37,296 nucleotides of DNA from Calidithermus roseus (GTDB taxonomy: Bacteria; Deinococcota; Deinococci; Deinococcales; Thermaceae): contig NZ_QWLA01000033.1 in the NCBI RefSeq assembly GCF_003574095.1, positions 1-37,296 on the forward strand, read 5' to 3'. The notes under the pieces are model-generated. The model had not been told where the DNA came from, made no database searches, and saw only the letters and a list, made by a program, of their open reading frames with translations. This document shows, piece by piece, positions 17,583-25,874 of the stretch (its first letter is position 1; each line of letters begins with the position of its first letter). Position numbers and translations under genes: made by a program.

Positions 17583-18563
17583 CCTCGAGTTCACCAGCAC
17601 CGCCAGGGGGCCGCGCCAGTGCACGGGATTGGGGATGCTGTAGAAGACGTATTCCTCTTTGTCTCTCCCGGTCCTGCTGTACACCTGCCCCTGGCGGTAA
17701 CCCTGCTCGAAGACGCCCTCCCTTGAGCGGAAGAGGCGGCTGACATCGCCCAGGAAGGCCCCGGCGCTGGAGAGGAACTCGCTCACCAGGCCACCGGGGT
17801 TGTCGCGCAGGTCCACGACCATCTTCCTGACCCCACGCTGAGTGGCCAGGGCCACAAGTTCGTGTACCTTGGGCCCGACCGCTTCAGCAGCGTCGAAGTT
17901 GGGAATGCTGAGGATGCCCACCCCGTCGGGCTGGGTGACTAGGTTGGGTAGCGACGAGCTGTTGCTCTGCGCGCTCTCGAGCGTGACCGTGAAGCGTCGC
18001 TTGGCGCGGGAGAGGGTGAGCTTCAGGCGCAGACCGCTGCGCTTGGGCCACTCCAGCAAGCGATAGGCCTCGCGTGGCGACTCGGGCAGGGGTTGCCCGT
18101 TGGCCAGCAGGACGCGGTCGCCGCGTTGCAGCCCGGCCTGCCCCGCCGGGCTCTCGGGCTCCACTCGTAGCACCCAGTGTTCGCGGGTCTGGGGGATGCG
18201 CAGGGTCTCCAGGCCATAGGTGGGGTGGTCGGACCTGGCGAACTCCTCCGCTAGGTCCTGGTAATCGGGAGGTGGAAAGTAGTTGGTGTGCCCGTCTCCT
18301 AACTCGAGCACCAAAGCTGCGATGAGCTTACCTGCGGTCTCGAAGGTGCAGGCATCCCCTTGCGGAGCGCAGGCCTCCTTGAGCTTGCTCTGGTACTGGC
18401 TCAGCAGCGATGTGATGTCGGCCCCATCGGCACTGATGTAGCGCTGGGTCAGGTAGTAGCTGGCCTGGTCGAAGAGATCCTCGGCAGGGCCAGCCCAGGC
18501 CAGACTGATCAGCAGGAGCAGGCCCCACAACCCAGGGAATCGGCGGAGGGCTCGAGCGGCCAT
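17295..18563 (-). CDS. Secreted S41-type protease (no CtpA-type lysine)
   Basis: I chose the ATG at 18563 (MAARALRRFPGLWGLLLLIS) because GGAG lies nine bases upstream and a signal peptide follows. The product is 422 residues. An N-terminal helical segment is followed by a PDZ domain ('GLETLRIPQTREHWVLRVE', 'GLQRGDRVLLANGQPLP') and the TSPc protease domain ('DLRDNPGGLVSEFLSSAG', 'VNSRSASGAEYFA'). The serine in SASG is present, but where CtpA has the catalytic lysine ('TFGKG', 25 residues on) this protein has 'TSGVA'. That favours an S41B/tricorn-like mechanism or an inactive homologue. Probably periplasmic. Confidence 0.82.
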   Translation of the reverse strand: MAARALRRFPGLWGLLLLISLAWAGPAEDLFDQASYYLTQRYISADGADITSLLSQYQSKLKEACAPQGDACTFETAGKLIAALVLELGDGHTNYFPPPDYQDLAEEFARSDHPTYGLETLRIPQTREHWVLRVEPESPAGQAGLQRGDRVLLANGQPLPESPREAYRLLEWPKRSGLRLKLTLSRAKRRFTVTLESAQSNSSSLPNLVTQPDGVGILSIPNFDAAEAVGPKVHELVALATQRGVRKMVVDLRDNPGGLVSEFLSSAGAFLGDVSRLFRSREGVFEQGYRQGQVYSRTGRDKEEYVFYSIPNPVHWRGPLAVLVNSRSASGAEYFAADVQLRKRGVVIGEQTSGVANTSTLFVQLMDGSGLQISSSLALQPDGSVYPRSVTPDLPVADDLELRNQGRDLPLAKALEWLAEQP

Positions 18564-18717
18564 AGCTCGATTCTCCACCATGGCCCGAATCCGGCAAGCC
18601 GGGAGGGAACTCAAAATCCAAACCCGGTCTATAGTTTCGGCCCTCATGTGGCCTGCTTCGCGCCGGTGAGAACAAAAAGACCGCCTGGAGGCCGAGCTAA
18701 TGATTAAGGCTTTCACC

Positions 18718-18746
18718 TTGCACTCACCCGGCGGCGGGGCTATGCT
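18718..18746 (+). promoter_or_regulatory. Sigma-A-type promoter for the leader/NYN gene
   Basis: TTGCAC at 18718-18723 and TATGCT at 18741-18746 are separated by exactly 17 bases. The start of transcription should be near 18753. No reading frame starts for another 130 bases, so this implies a long leader or a separate small RNA. Confidence 0.5.
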
Positions 18747-18749
18747 GTT

Positions 18750-18840
18750 GTCGCTTTGGGAGCGTAATCCCCAAGCGCTTACAAACGCTGATGTATTCTC
18801 ACCCACCGTTCAGAGGAACGGTGGTTTATCTTTTTGTTTC
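18750..18840 (+). ncRNA. Candidate small RNA or attenuated leader
   Basis: Following the 18718 promoter the RNA would fold a first hairpin (CGCTTTGGG ... CCCAAGCG, one bulged T) and then a second, perfect one at 18803-18824 followed by a T-rich stretch. Together this is about 90 bases with a promoter, structure and terminator, lying in the 317-base gap between the protease and NYN genes. It matches no RNA family I recognise. It may be either an independent RNA or a leader regulating the NYN gene. Confidence 0.35.
18803..18839 (+). terminator. Intrinsic terminator/attenuator upstream of the NYN gene
   Basis: CCACCGTTC, AGAG, GAACGGTGG is a perfect 9-bp stem with a four-base loop, followed by TTTATCTTTTTGTTT. 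It lies 42 bases before the NYN start, so read-through would be needed for NYN expression from the 18718 promoter. Confidence 0.6.
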
Positions 18841-18880
18841 CCCTGGCAAGGGGTTCTATATTGAGTTGAGGTACTTATCT

Positions 18881-19432
18881 ATGGATAAGGTCGCCATATT
18901 TATCGATGGGAGCAATCTCTATAAGGGCCTGGTCTCCAGCCTGGGTTCCGACTACCGCCTGGACTTCGTGGGCTTCATCGAGCACCTGGTGGGCTCGCGC
19001 AAACTGCTGAGGGCTTATTACTACAACGCTCCCCTGCCTGCTGAAGACCCTGCCGCCAAGGCGCACCAGAGCTTTCTCAACTACCTCAAGCGGGTGCCTT
19101 ACGTCACGGTGCGGCTGGGGCGGCTCGAGCGGCGGGGCGAGGGCTTCGTGGAGAAGGGCGTGGACATCCAGATCGCCATCGACTTGCTGCGCCTGAGCTA
19201 TGCCAGGGCCTTCGACGTGGCGGTGCTGGTCTCGGGCGACGGCGACTTCGCCGAAGTGGTCAAGGTGATCCAGGACATGGGCCTCCAGGTGGAGAACACC
19301 ACCTTCCAGAGCCTCTCCTCCTACCGCCTGGCCCAGCAGGCCGACCGCTACTTCCCCCTCGACGAGCTGCCCTGGGAACAGCTACGCGCGCGCGGCCACT
19401 ACGAGCAGGTAGCCGCCGAGAGCTATCAGTAA
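18881..19432 (+). CDS. NYN-domain (LabA/DUF88) ribonuclease-like protein
   Basis: I chose the ATG at 18881 (MDKVAIFIDGSNLYKG), the usual N-terminus for this family; upstream in-frame codons encode the terminator. 183 residues form a PIN-like fold with the metal-binding acidic residues in place: Asp9 (FIDGSN), Asp95 and Asp101 (KGVDIQIAIDLL), Asp120 and Asp122 (VSGDGDF). Such proteins are predicted to cleave RNA in a metal-dependent way. The 3' end overlaps the convergent LysE gene by 51 bases. Possible control by the upstream attenuator is inferred. Confidence 0.85.
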   Translation: MDKVAIFIDGSNLYKGLVSSLGSDYRLDFVGFIEHLVGSRKLLRAYYYNAPLPAEDPAAKAHQSFLNYLKRVPYVTVRLGRLERRGEGFVEKGVDIQIAIDLLRLSYARAFDVAVLVSGDGDFAEVVKVIQDMGLQVENTTFQSLSSYRLAQQADRYFPLDELPWEQLRARGHYEQVAAESYQ

Positions 19433-19954
19433 GGCGTTGCTCCAGCGGGCTAGCGGGAGCAGCCAGGGCAGGTGGCGGTAGCGGGCGATCAGCAGGCCGA
19501 TGAGGGCTTTGCTGCCCACGATGGCCGGGTAGAAGCCGAGGATAAACCACAGCGGCTCAGGTGCAGGCCGCTTGAGTTGTCCCACTCCCACCGCGAACCA
19601 GAACAGGTACATGTGGGGGTTGGTCAGGTTGACCATCACCGCGTCGCGCAGCCCCCGCAGCGCCCCGCTCCTGGAGTCGGTGTCGCCCGCCTTGCGCAGG
19701 CCCTTATAACCCAGGTAAATCAGGAACATCCCACCCACGGCCTCCATGACCCGCTCGAGGCCCGGCGGCAGGCTCTGGGCCACCAGAAAGGCCAGCAGGA
19801 TGGCGAAGGAATCGGTGAGCAGGGGAGCCAGCGAGGCGAGGGCGGCGGCCCCGGCCCCATGAATGAGGGCTTGCCGGATCACCAGCAGGGTGAGGGGGCC
19901 GGGATTGACCCCGGCCCACAGGCCCAGTGAAAAACCCAGGGCTAGGGCTTCCAT
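19382..19954 (-). CDS. LysE/RhtB-family amino acid exporter
   Basis: 190 residues with about six hydrophobic helices and the family's signature near the N-terminus ('LWAGVNPGPLTLLVIRQAL', matching the G.NPGP motif). A second conserved feature, 'NLTNPHMYLFWFAVG', contains the usual NP pair. It exports amino acids or related small molecules; the substrate is not predictable. Its start overlaps the cupin gene by 13 bases, so the two are probably an operon, and its end overlaps the NYN gene. Confidence 0.85.
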   Translation of the reverse strand: MEALALGFSLGLWAGVNPGPLTLLVIRQALIHGAGAAALASLAPLLTDSFAILLAFLVAQSLPPGLERVMEAVGGMFLIYLGYKGLRKAGDTDSRSGALRGLRDAVMVNLTNPHMYLFWFAVGVGQLKRPAPEPLWFILGFYPAIVGSKALIGLLIARYRHLPWLLPLARWSNALLIALGGYLLVVAARA

Positions 19955-20202
19955 ACCACCACCACGGCAGAGTCCACGGGGACGAGGTTGTGCGGCTGCT
20001 GCAGGTGCGCGGCCTCGTTGCGGCGCAAGTGCAGGTAGCTCCTGTCCGGCAGGTCGATGATGAGCTCACCCTCGAGCACCAGGTACATGCGCGTTTCCTC
20101 TACTGCCTCCGGCGCTTGCAGAACCCTGGCCTCGAAGCCCTCTACCCCCGGAAAACGGGCCTGGCCCTGGGCCTTGGCCATGCGCACGAGGTGGAGTTTC
20201 AT
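19942..20202 (-). CDS. Small cupin-domain protein
   Basis: 86 residues from the ATG at 20202 (MKLHLVRMAKAQGQARF). A longer frame from 20382 would overlap the topA 3' end, so the shorter start is preferred. It forms a single-domain cupin with 'ETRMYLVLEGELIIDLPD' (strand-turn-strand) and 'LRRNEAAHLQQPHNLVP'; His residues in these places could bind a metal, but the first cupin motif lacks its usual pair of His. It overlaps the LysE gene. Function unknown, perhaps a small-ligand sensor or isomerase. Confidence 0.7.
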   Translation of the reverse strand: MKLHLVRMAKAQGQARFPGVEGFEARVLQAPEAVEETRMYLVLEGELIIDLPDRSYLHLRRNEAAHLQQPHNLVPVDSAVVVVWKP

Positions 20203-20234
20203 CCGGGTATCTCCAGGGGCGCTCGGCGGCAAGC

Positions 20235-22730
20235 TCAGGCGCTCACGGTCTCTTTCCTCGCCCGCCCATAGGCCATGCGCAGCTTGAACATGGCGCGCTT
20301 GTGGGCGGCCTGAACTTCGGCTTCGGAGAGGCCCAGGCTCCGGGCTACTTCCACCACGCTTTGCTTGCGGTCCTCGATGCACCGGGCAATCTCGGCGTCC
20401 TGGATCGAGACCGCTGAGAGGAAGGGCTCGAGGTCGGCCCAGGTGGCGGGCTTTCCCGCCGCCTTGCCCCTGGGCTTGCTGGCTGCTTTCTTGGTCGGAG
20501 CCTTGGCCGCTTTGCCCTTACCTCTGGCTGCGCTCCGGGCGGGCTTTTTTCTGCCCAGGTCGGGATAGGCGTAGCGCTCACAGCTCGGGTTGGCGCAGCC
20601 GCCGCGCTTGCGCTTGAGTTCGTTCCAGCCGCACACCGAGCACAAGGTGTCGGCCAGGGCGTCGAAGACCAGGAAGTCGCAGCTCTTGTTGTTGCAGCGG
20701 TAGTAGGGCTTGCCGCGCTTGGAGATCTTTTGCACCACCTCACCGGCGTGGCACTTGGGGCACTCCACGCCGGTGGAGGGGGACTCGTCACGGGTGTAGT
20801 CGCAGCCTGGGTAGCCGGTGCAGGCGATGAAGCTGCCGTAGCGGCCATGCTTGCGCACCAGCTCGTGCTTGCCACACTTGGGGCAGGTTTCCCCGATGGG
20901 TTCGGCCTCGCGCTTTTGCACCAGCGGCTCGGTGTACTTGCACTCGGGGTAGCCGGTGCAGCCCAAAAACTGCCCGAAGCGGCTGACCTTGAGTTCCATA
21001 GGCCGCCCGCACTTGGGGCAGGTCTTCTGCGGTACGCGGGCGAACTCCTCGAGAAAAGGCTCGTAGAACTCCCGCACCACCTTGGGCCACTCGGCTTTGC
21101 CGTCTTCCACCGCGTCGAGGCGCTCTTCCATGCGGGCGGTGAACTCGTAGGCCACCACGCCGGGGAAGGCTTTGAGCAAATAGCCCACCACGTCGCGGCC
21201 AAGCTGGGTGGGACGCAGGCTCTTGCCCTGGCGCTCGAGGTAAGCCCGCTTTTCCAGGGTCTCGAGGGTGGGGGCGTAGGTGCTGGGCCGCCCGATGCCC
21301 ATCTCCTCGAGGGTCTTGATGAGCGAGGCGTCGGTGTAGCGGGGTGGGGGCTCGGTGAAGTGCTGCTCCGAGGCCAACTCCAGCAGCCTGGCCTCGGCCC
21401 CCTCGCGCAGGGCGGGCAGGATATTCTCGGCATCTTCGCCCTCCTCGCGGCCCCAGGCTTTGAGGAAACCCTCGAACTTTAAGACCGATCCCACCGCGCG
21501 GAAGTTGAGCCCTCCGCCCTCCACCGTCACGGTGGTCTGGTCGAAGATAGCGGGGACCATCTGGCTGGCCACGAAACGCCGCCAGATCAGCTCGTAGAGC
21601 CTGTACTCCTCGTCGCTCAGGTGGGCCCGGAGGCTGCTGGGGGTGCGCGAGGGGTAGGTGGGTCGGATGGCCTCGTGTGCGTCCTGGGCGCCCGCCTTCT
21701 TGGTGGCGTAGAAGTTGGGTCTCTCGGGCAGGTAAGCCGCCCCGAACTCCTTCGGGATTACCTTGCGCACCTCGCTGAGGGCTTCCTGGGAGACCCGCAC
21801 CGAGTCGGTGCGCATGTAGGTGATCAGGCCCACCGTGCCCTCGGGCAGGTCCACGCCCTCGTAGAGACGCTGGGCGACGCGCATGGTGCGCGAGGCAGTC
21901 CAGCCCAGGCGCCCGCTGGCGGCTTGCTGCAAAGTCGAGGTGGTGAAGGGCGGGGCCGGCGAGCGGCGGCGCTCCTTGCGCTCGATTTTGCTGATGGTGT
22001 AGCGGCTTACCCTCCTGGCGCGCTGTGCGAGGCTTTGAGCCTGGGCCTCGTTGGTCACCAGGAAGGTGCCGTTGGTCTGAAGGCGCTCGCCATCCACCGC
22101 GTAGAGCAGGGCCTTGAACCTCGAGGCCTCGCTGTGGAAATCGGCCTCGAGGGTCCAGTACTCCTGGGGCACGAAGGCTTCGATCTCCTGCTCGCGCTCT
22201 ACCAGCAGCCGCAAGGCCACCGACTGCACCCGCCCCGCCGAAAGCGCTCTGCGGCGGAACTCCATGCTCAGCACGGGGGAGAGCTTGTAGCCTACCAGCC
22301 GGTCGAGCACCCGGCGGGCCTGCTGGGCGTCCACCAGGCTCTGGTCGATGGGGCGCGGCCTGGTGACGGCTTCGCGCACCACTTTGGGGGTGATCTCGTG
22401 GAACTCTACGCGCAAGGGGGCGCTCTGATCGAGCTCGAGCAGCCGCGCCACGTGCCAACCGATGGCCTCGCCCTCGCGGTCGGGGTCGGTGGCGATGAGC
22501 ACCTTTTTGCCCCTCGCGGCTCGCTTGAGCTCGTCCACCACCGGCTTCTTGTCCTTTTTTATCTCGTACTGCGGCGCGAAGTCGGCCTCGACATCCACGC
22601 CCAGGTCGCGCTCGGGAAGATCGGCCACGTGTCCCTTGCTGGCCCGAACTTCGAAGCCCTGCCCCAGCATCTTGGCGATACTCTTGGCCTTGGCGGGCGA
22701 CTCCACGATGACCAGCGTCGAACCTGGCAT
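20235..22730 (-). CDS. topA: DNA topoisomerase I with four zinc-finger motifs and an unusual tail
   Basis: 831 residues. Toprim motifs 'VIVESPAKAKSIAKML' near the N-terminus and 'ATDPDREGEAIGWHVA' bind the metal. The active-site tyrosine is Tyr305 in 'GLITYMRTDS'. Four C-terminal Cys4 zinc-finger motifs begin near residues 571, 616, 657 and about 698. After them comes a Lys/Ala-rich linker (about 735-765) and a tail that looks like a helix-turn-helix ('VARSLGLSEAEVQAAHKRAM'), not part of the E. coli enzyme. It relaxes negative supercoils and is essential. The promoter lies directly upstream (near-leaderless). Confidence 0.95.
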   Translation of the reverse strand: MPGSTLVIVESPAKAKSIAKMLGQGFEVRASKGHVADLPERDLGVDVEADFAPQYEIKKDKKPVVDELKRAARGKKVLIATDPDREGEAIGWHVARLLELDQSAPLRVEFHEITPKVVREAVTRPRPIDQSLVDAQQARRVLDRLVGYKLSPVLSMEFRRRALSAGRVQSVALRLLVEREQEIEAFVPQEYWTLEADFHSEASRFKALLYAVDGERLQTNGTFLVTNEAQAQSLAQRARRVSRYTISKIERKERRRSPAPPFTTSTLQQAASGRLGWTASRTMRVAQRLYEGVDLPEGTVGLITYMRTDSVRVSQEALSEVRKVIPKEFGAAYLPERPNFYATKKAGAQDAHEAIRPTYPSRTPSSLRAHLSDEEYRLYELIWRRFVASQMVPAIFDQTTVTVEGGGLNFRAVGSVLKFEGFLKAWGREEGEDAENILPALREGAEARLLELASEQHFTEPPPRYTDASLIKTLEEMGIGRPSTYAPTLETLEKRAYLERQGKSLRPTQLGRDVVGYLLKAFPGVVAYEFTARMEERLDAVEDGKAEWPKVVREFYEPFLEEFARVPQKTCPKCGRPMELKVSRFGQFLGCTGYPECKYTEPLVQKREAEPIGETCPKCGKHELVRKHGRYGSFIACTGYPGCDYTRDESPSTGVECPKCHAGEVVQKISKRGKPYYRCNNKSCDFLVFDALADTLCSVCGWNELKRKRGGCANPSCERYAYPDLGRKKPARSAARGKGKAAKAPTKKAASKPRGKAAGKPATWADLEPFLSAVSIQDAEIARCIEDRKQSVVEVARSLGLSEAEVQAAHKRAMFKLRMAYGRARKETVSA

Positions 22731-22740
22731 ACGGCTTACG

Positions 22741-22770
22741 TTTATGGGGCAGACCTACCCCTGCTGTCAA
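22741..22770 (-). promoter_or_regulatory. topA promoter
   Basis: On the minus strand TTGACA (22765-22770) and CATAAA (22741-22746) are 18 bases apart. Transcription would start about four bases before the topA ATG, giving a near-leaderless mRNA, as is common in this phylum. Confidence 0.6.
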
Positions 22771-22814
22771 GTGAGCCAGTTTACCGCATGGCAGGTTTTG
22801 GCCTTGGGGAGGGC

Positions 22815-25082
22815 TCAGCCGCACTGATAGCGCGACACCCGGCTGGGGGGTACCTGGAGGTAGAGGACGCGCTCAGGGGGGGTATCGGGCCCGGCGAGGC
22901 AGTTGGTGGCCGAGTCGATGGCGATGGTCTGTCCCGAGGGGCTGAAGGAGCCGCCGCTGCTGGTATTGGGCACTACGAAGGTGGGTTCTCGAGACCCCAC
23001 TCCCTGCTGCCCTTGCTCCTGGGGGCGGGTGCTGGGGCCGATGAACAGCATGGTCTTGCCCTGTTCGCTGGGAGCGCCCGAGAAGAGATCGTACTTCCCG
23101 GCCACCAGCCCCGGTGGCCGGGGGAAATCGCCCGCCGGTCGCCCGCGCAGGGCCTCTTCCATGAACGCGGCCCAGATGGGGGGGTTGACGACGGAACTGC
23201 TGGGGGCGCTACCGTTGCGCCAGCGCTGGGGCTTGTTGTCGTCGCGGCCCACCCACAGCGCGGCCACCAGGCCCGGACTGGCCCCGGCGAACCACAGATC
23301 CACCTCGTCGTTGGAGGTGCCGGTTTTGCCCCCCACCACCCGCCCCGGGATCGCTGCGCTCTTGGCCAGGCTGCGGGGCCCCAGGTCGTAGACGTACCCC
23401 TTGAGCATGTCCCACACGATAGCCGCTACTTGGGGGCTGAAGAGCAGCGTGCGCTGCGGCTTGGCCTCGAACAGTACCTTGCCCTGGGCGTCCTCGATGC
23501 GGCGCACCAGCACCGGCTCGATGCGATAGCCACCATTGACGAAGGCAGCGTAGGCGGCGGCCATGCCCAGCGGACTGATCCCTACCCCCCCACCGATAGC
23601 GTTGGAGAGGTTGGGTTCAAAAGTACACTGCTTGGTCCTGGGGTCTACCCGGCCCACGCAAAACCCTGCCGCGCGCAGCTTTTCCCCCACCCGCTGCACC
23701 CCGATGGCCTCGGCGGTGCGGATGGCGGGGATGTTGAGGGACTGATCCAGCGCGTAGCGGATGGTGATCGAAGCGTTGAGGAAAGTGCCCGAGAAGTTCT
23801 TGGGCCGCCACATGCCCCCCGGCTGGGAGGGGTCACGGAAGCTCACCGGGGCATCGAGCACGGTGGTGGTCTGGGTCCACCCGGCCTCAATCGCCGTGCC
23901 ATAGACGAAGGGCTTGATCGCGGAGCCCGGACTGCGCAGGGTCTGGGTGGCGCGGTTGAACTCTCCCGTGGTCCCGGGTCGGGCCCCCACCAGGGCATAG
24001 ACCTCGCCGGTATCGGGATTGAGGGCGACCAGCGCGGCCTGCGAGCCCACGGGGTAGCGCCCGCCTGCGACGGCCCGCTCGGCGATGCGTTGCATGCGCG
24101 GGTCGAGGGTGGTGTAGATCTTGAGCCCCCCCTCGCTCAGGGGGATGCTCTTGCCCAGCTTCTCGCGGATGTAGTTCTGTACTGCCAGCACGAAGTAAGG
24201 CTCGCCCTGCACCTGCAACTCCTCGAGCTTGCGGGCTTCGGGGTCGACCAGTTTGGCGCTGGTGAGGTTGCCCTCACCGTCGTACCTGGCCTCCCAGCCA
24301 CGGGGAACCAGGGGCTCTTTCCAGGCTGCCTCAGCTTCGGCCTGGCTGATCCAGCCCTCGGCTGCCATGGCCTCGAGCAGAGTCTTCATGCGGGCTCGAG
24401 TGGCCTTGAGGTCTAAGTAGCGCGAGTTGGGGCCGGGGATCAAGGTGGCGAGATAGGCTCCTTCAGCCAGGCTCAGCCGCGAGGGGTCCTTGCCGAAGTA
24501 GGCGTTGGCTGCGGCCCAGATGCCCGTGGCGTTGCCGCCCCAGTTGATGACGTTGAGGTAGACCTCGAGGATGTCCTGCTTGGAATAGCGGCGCTCGAGC
24601 TCGATGGCCAGGGGAAATTCCTTGAGCTTACGCTCCAGGCCGCTCACACCCTTGCGCTCGAGCGCGATGTCGCGCAGCAGGGTGTTCTTCACCACCTGCG
24701 TGGTGATGGTCGAGCCGCCCTGGAGGTCGCCGCGGAAGGTGTAATACAAGCCGCCCAGCAGCCGGATCCAGTCCACGCCGTAGTGCTCGAAAAAGCGCTT
24801 GTCCTCGGAGAAGACCACCGCGCTCACGGCGGCAGGGGATACGTCGGAGAGCCGGATCAACCTGCGGCTCACCGCCCGCCCGTCCTCCTCCGAGGCCTTG
24901 GTGGCGATGGCGTTGCCTTCGCGGTCGTAGAGCACACTGATGGCCGACAGGCGCAGGTTCTCAAAGGCCTCGAGGCTGGGCAGGTCACGCGTCAGCATGT
25001 AGGCTACGTAGCCCCCAGCGCCCAAGCCGCCCACAAAACCCGCCAGCAGCAAAACCTTGATCCAGTGCCAGAGCCTACGCAT
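22815..25082 (-). CDS. Class A penicillin-binding protein (PBP1A type)
   Basis: I chose the ATG at 25082 (MRRLWHWIKVLLLAG) because it begins the membrane anchor and lies seven bases past a -10 box; the longer frame starts inside an intergenic repeat. 755 residues. The glycosyltransferase domain has 'EDKRFFEHYG' (catalytic Glu93) and 'QGGSTITTQVVKN'. The transpeptidase domain has 'SPGSAIKPF' (Ser387, Lys390), 'DQSLN' and 'GGKTGTSNDEVD' (KTG). It polymerises and cross-links peptidoglycan at the inner membrane. It follows topA by 84 bases on the same strand but has its own promoter. Confidence 0.93.
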   Translation of the reverse strand: MRRLWHWIKVLLLAGFVGGLGAGGYVAYMLTRDLPSLEAFENLRLSAISVLYDREGNAIATKASEEDGRAVSRRLIRLSDVSPAAVSAVVFSEDKRFFEHYGVDWIRLLGGLYYTFRGDLQGGSTITTQVVKNTLLRDIALERKGVSGLERKLKEFPLAIELERRYSKQDILEVYLNVINWGGNATGIWAAANAYFGKDPSRLSLAEGAYLATLIPGPNSRYLDLKATRARMKTLLEAMAAEGWISQAEAEAAWKEPLVPRGWEARYDGEGNLTSAKLVDPEARKLEELQVQGEPYFVLAVQNYIREKLGKSIPLSEGGLKIYTTLDPRMQRIAERAVAGGRYPVGSQAALVALNPDTGEVYALVGARPGTTGEFNRATQTLRSPGSAIKPFVYGTAIEAGWTQTTTVLDAPVSFRDPSQPGGMWRPKNFSGTFLNASITIRYALDQSLNIPAIRTAEAIGVQRVGEKLRAAGFCVGRVDPRTKQCTFEPNLSNAIGGGVGISPLGMAAAYAAFVNGGYRIEPVLVRRIEDAQGKVLFEAKPQRTLLFSPQVAAIVWDMLKGYVYDLGPRSLAKSAAIPGRVVGGKTGTSNDEVDLWFAGASPGLVAALWVGRDDNKPQRWRNGSAPSSSVVNPPIWAAFMEEALRGRPAGDFPRPPGLVAGKYDLFSGAPSEQGKTMLFIGPSTRPQEQGQQGVGSREPTFVVPNTSSGGSFSPSGQTIAIDSATNCLAGPDTPPERVLYLQVPPSRVSRYQCG

Positions 25083-25089
25083 CGCGAGT

Positions 25090-25120
25090 AATTTACGGGC
25101 TTTTTGATGAGTTTGCCCAA
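25090..25120 (-). promoter_or_regulatory. Leaderless promoter of the PBP gene
   Basis: On the minus strand TAAATT (25090-25095) lies seven bases before the ATG, and a weak -35 (TTGGGC, 25115-25120) is 19 bases further up. The geometry implies transcription starting at or next to the start codon. Confidence 0.5.
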
Positions 25121-25124
25121 TTGA

Positions 25125-25156
25125 GGGTCGATAGTCGATGGCCAATGAGCGATAGC
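25125..25156. repeat. Intergenic repeat copy B (TCGATAGTCGATGG type)
   Basis: GGTCGATAGTCGATGGCC, followed by GAGCGATAGC, lies upstream of the PBP gene. The reverse complement resembles copies near 15600 and 35844. Confidence 0.4.
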
Positions 25157-25179
25157 TGCCAGCCCCTAACGCCTTCTCC

Positions 25180-25584
25180 TTACCTCGAGGTCGCTTCCTG
25201 AGTTGAGTTGGAGCGCAGCAGCGAGCGCAGCAACGAACGGAGGTGACGGCTCTCGAAGGGTTTGGGGATGACGTGGTCTACCTTGGAGAGCTCGGCGGTG
25301 ACGCGGGTGCGGTCGTCGTGTTCGCTGACGAGGATCAGGATTGGCATCTCGCGCAGGCGGCGGATCATCTTGAGCCGCCCGGACACCGAGAAAGCATCGG
25401 GCTCGAGGCCTTCGTCGAGGATGAGTAAGGAGGGGACGCTTTCGCGCAGCAGGTTCAGGGCTTCCTGGGGAGTGCTGAAAAAAATGGCTTTGAATCCTTC
25501 CTGCTCGAGCACCATCTCGAGCAAGGCACGAACGGTAGCGCTGGGAGTGACGACAACGGCGACGTGGCTTTGCCCGATCTCCAT
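25180..25584 (-). CDS. Stand-alone receiver-domain protein (degenerate response regulator)
   Basis: 134 residues covering one receiver domain and no output domain. The phospho-acceptor Asp57 ('LLILDEG'), Ser87 ('LVSEHD') and Lys108 ('IPKPF') are present, but the pair of acidic metal-binding residues expected near residue 10 is replaced ('VAVVVTPSATVR'). Phosphorylation is therefore doubtful; it may be an atypical or phosphorylation-independent receiver that acts by binding partners. No histidine kinase is encoded nearby. Confidence 0.8.
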   Translation of the reverse strand: MEIGQSHVAVVVTPSATVRALLEMVLEQEGFKAIFFSTPQEALNLLRESVPSLLILDEGLEPDAFSVSGRLKMIRRLREMPILILVSEHDDRTRVTAELSKVDHVIPKPFESRHLRSLLRSLLRSNSTQEATSR

Positions 25585-25874
25585 GTTCCGAGCCTAGAGG
25601 ATAGCCCCCGATCCAGCGGTGAAATTTGACCAAGATTTAATCAACCGGCTCGGGGCTTCGCTCGAGCCTGAGGTAGATTGGGATGCCCGAAGCAGATTCG
25701 CAAGGCCCCTCGATGCTGTGCGTCTTTGTCGAGCTGATCGGCTGGGAGAGCCACAGCGCTCCGGCTGTAACCATGAAGTAACCCCTGGGGGCTATTATGT
25801 ATTGAGTTCATAGCCACTCGGTCCTCGTGGAGCGTTGACGCGCATCGGTTAGCCGGGCCAGGAAAGGGGAGAAC
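25585..25874. other. 290-base divergent intergenic gap
   Basis: I see no gene in this stretch, which lies between the divergent receiver-domain gene and the 74-residue gene. It should contain promoters for both directions, but I find no convincing pair of boxes. A short purine-rich ribosome-binding stretch (GGAAAGGGGAG) precedes the ATG at 25875. Confidence 0.4.

Noticed and set aside
21621-24416. 931-codon plus-strand open frame over topA and the PBP gene
   Set aside because: It is antisense to two well-supported genes, has a composition of the shadow type (rich in Gly, His, Leu, Ala) and no recognisable motif.
25100-25145. Upstream ATG of the PBP gene at 25145
   Set aside because: The extra codons lie in an intergenic repeat and precede a strong -10 box that sits just before the ATG at 25082.
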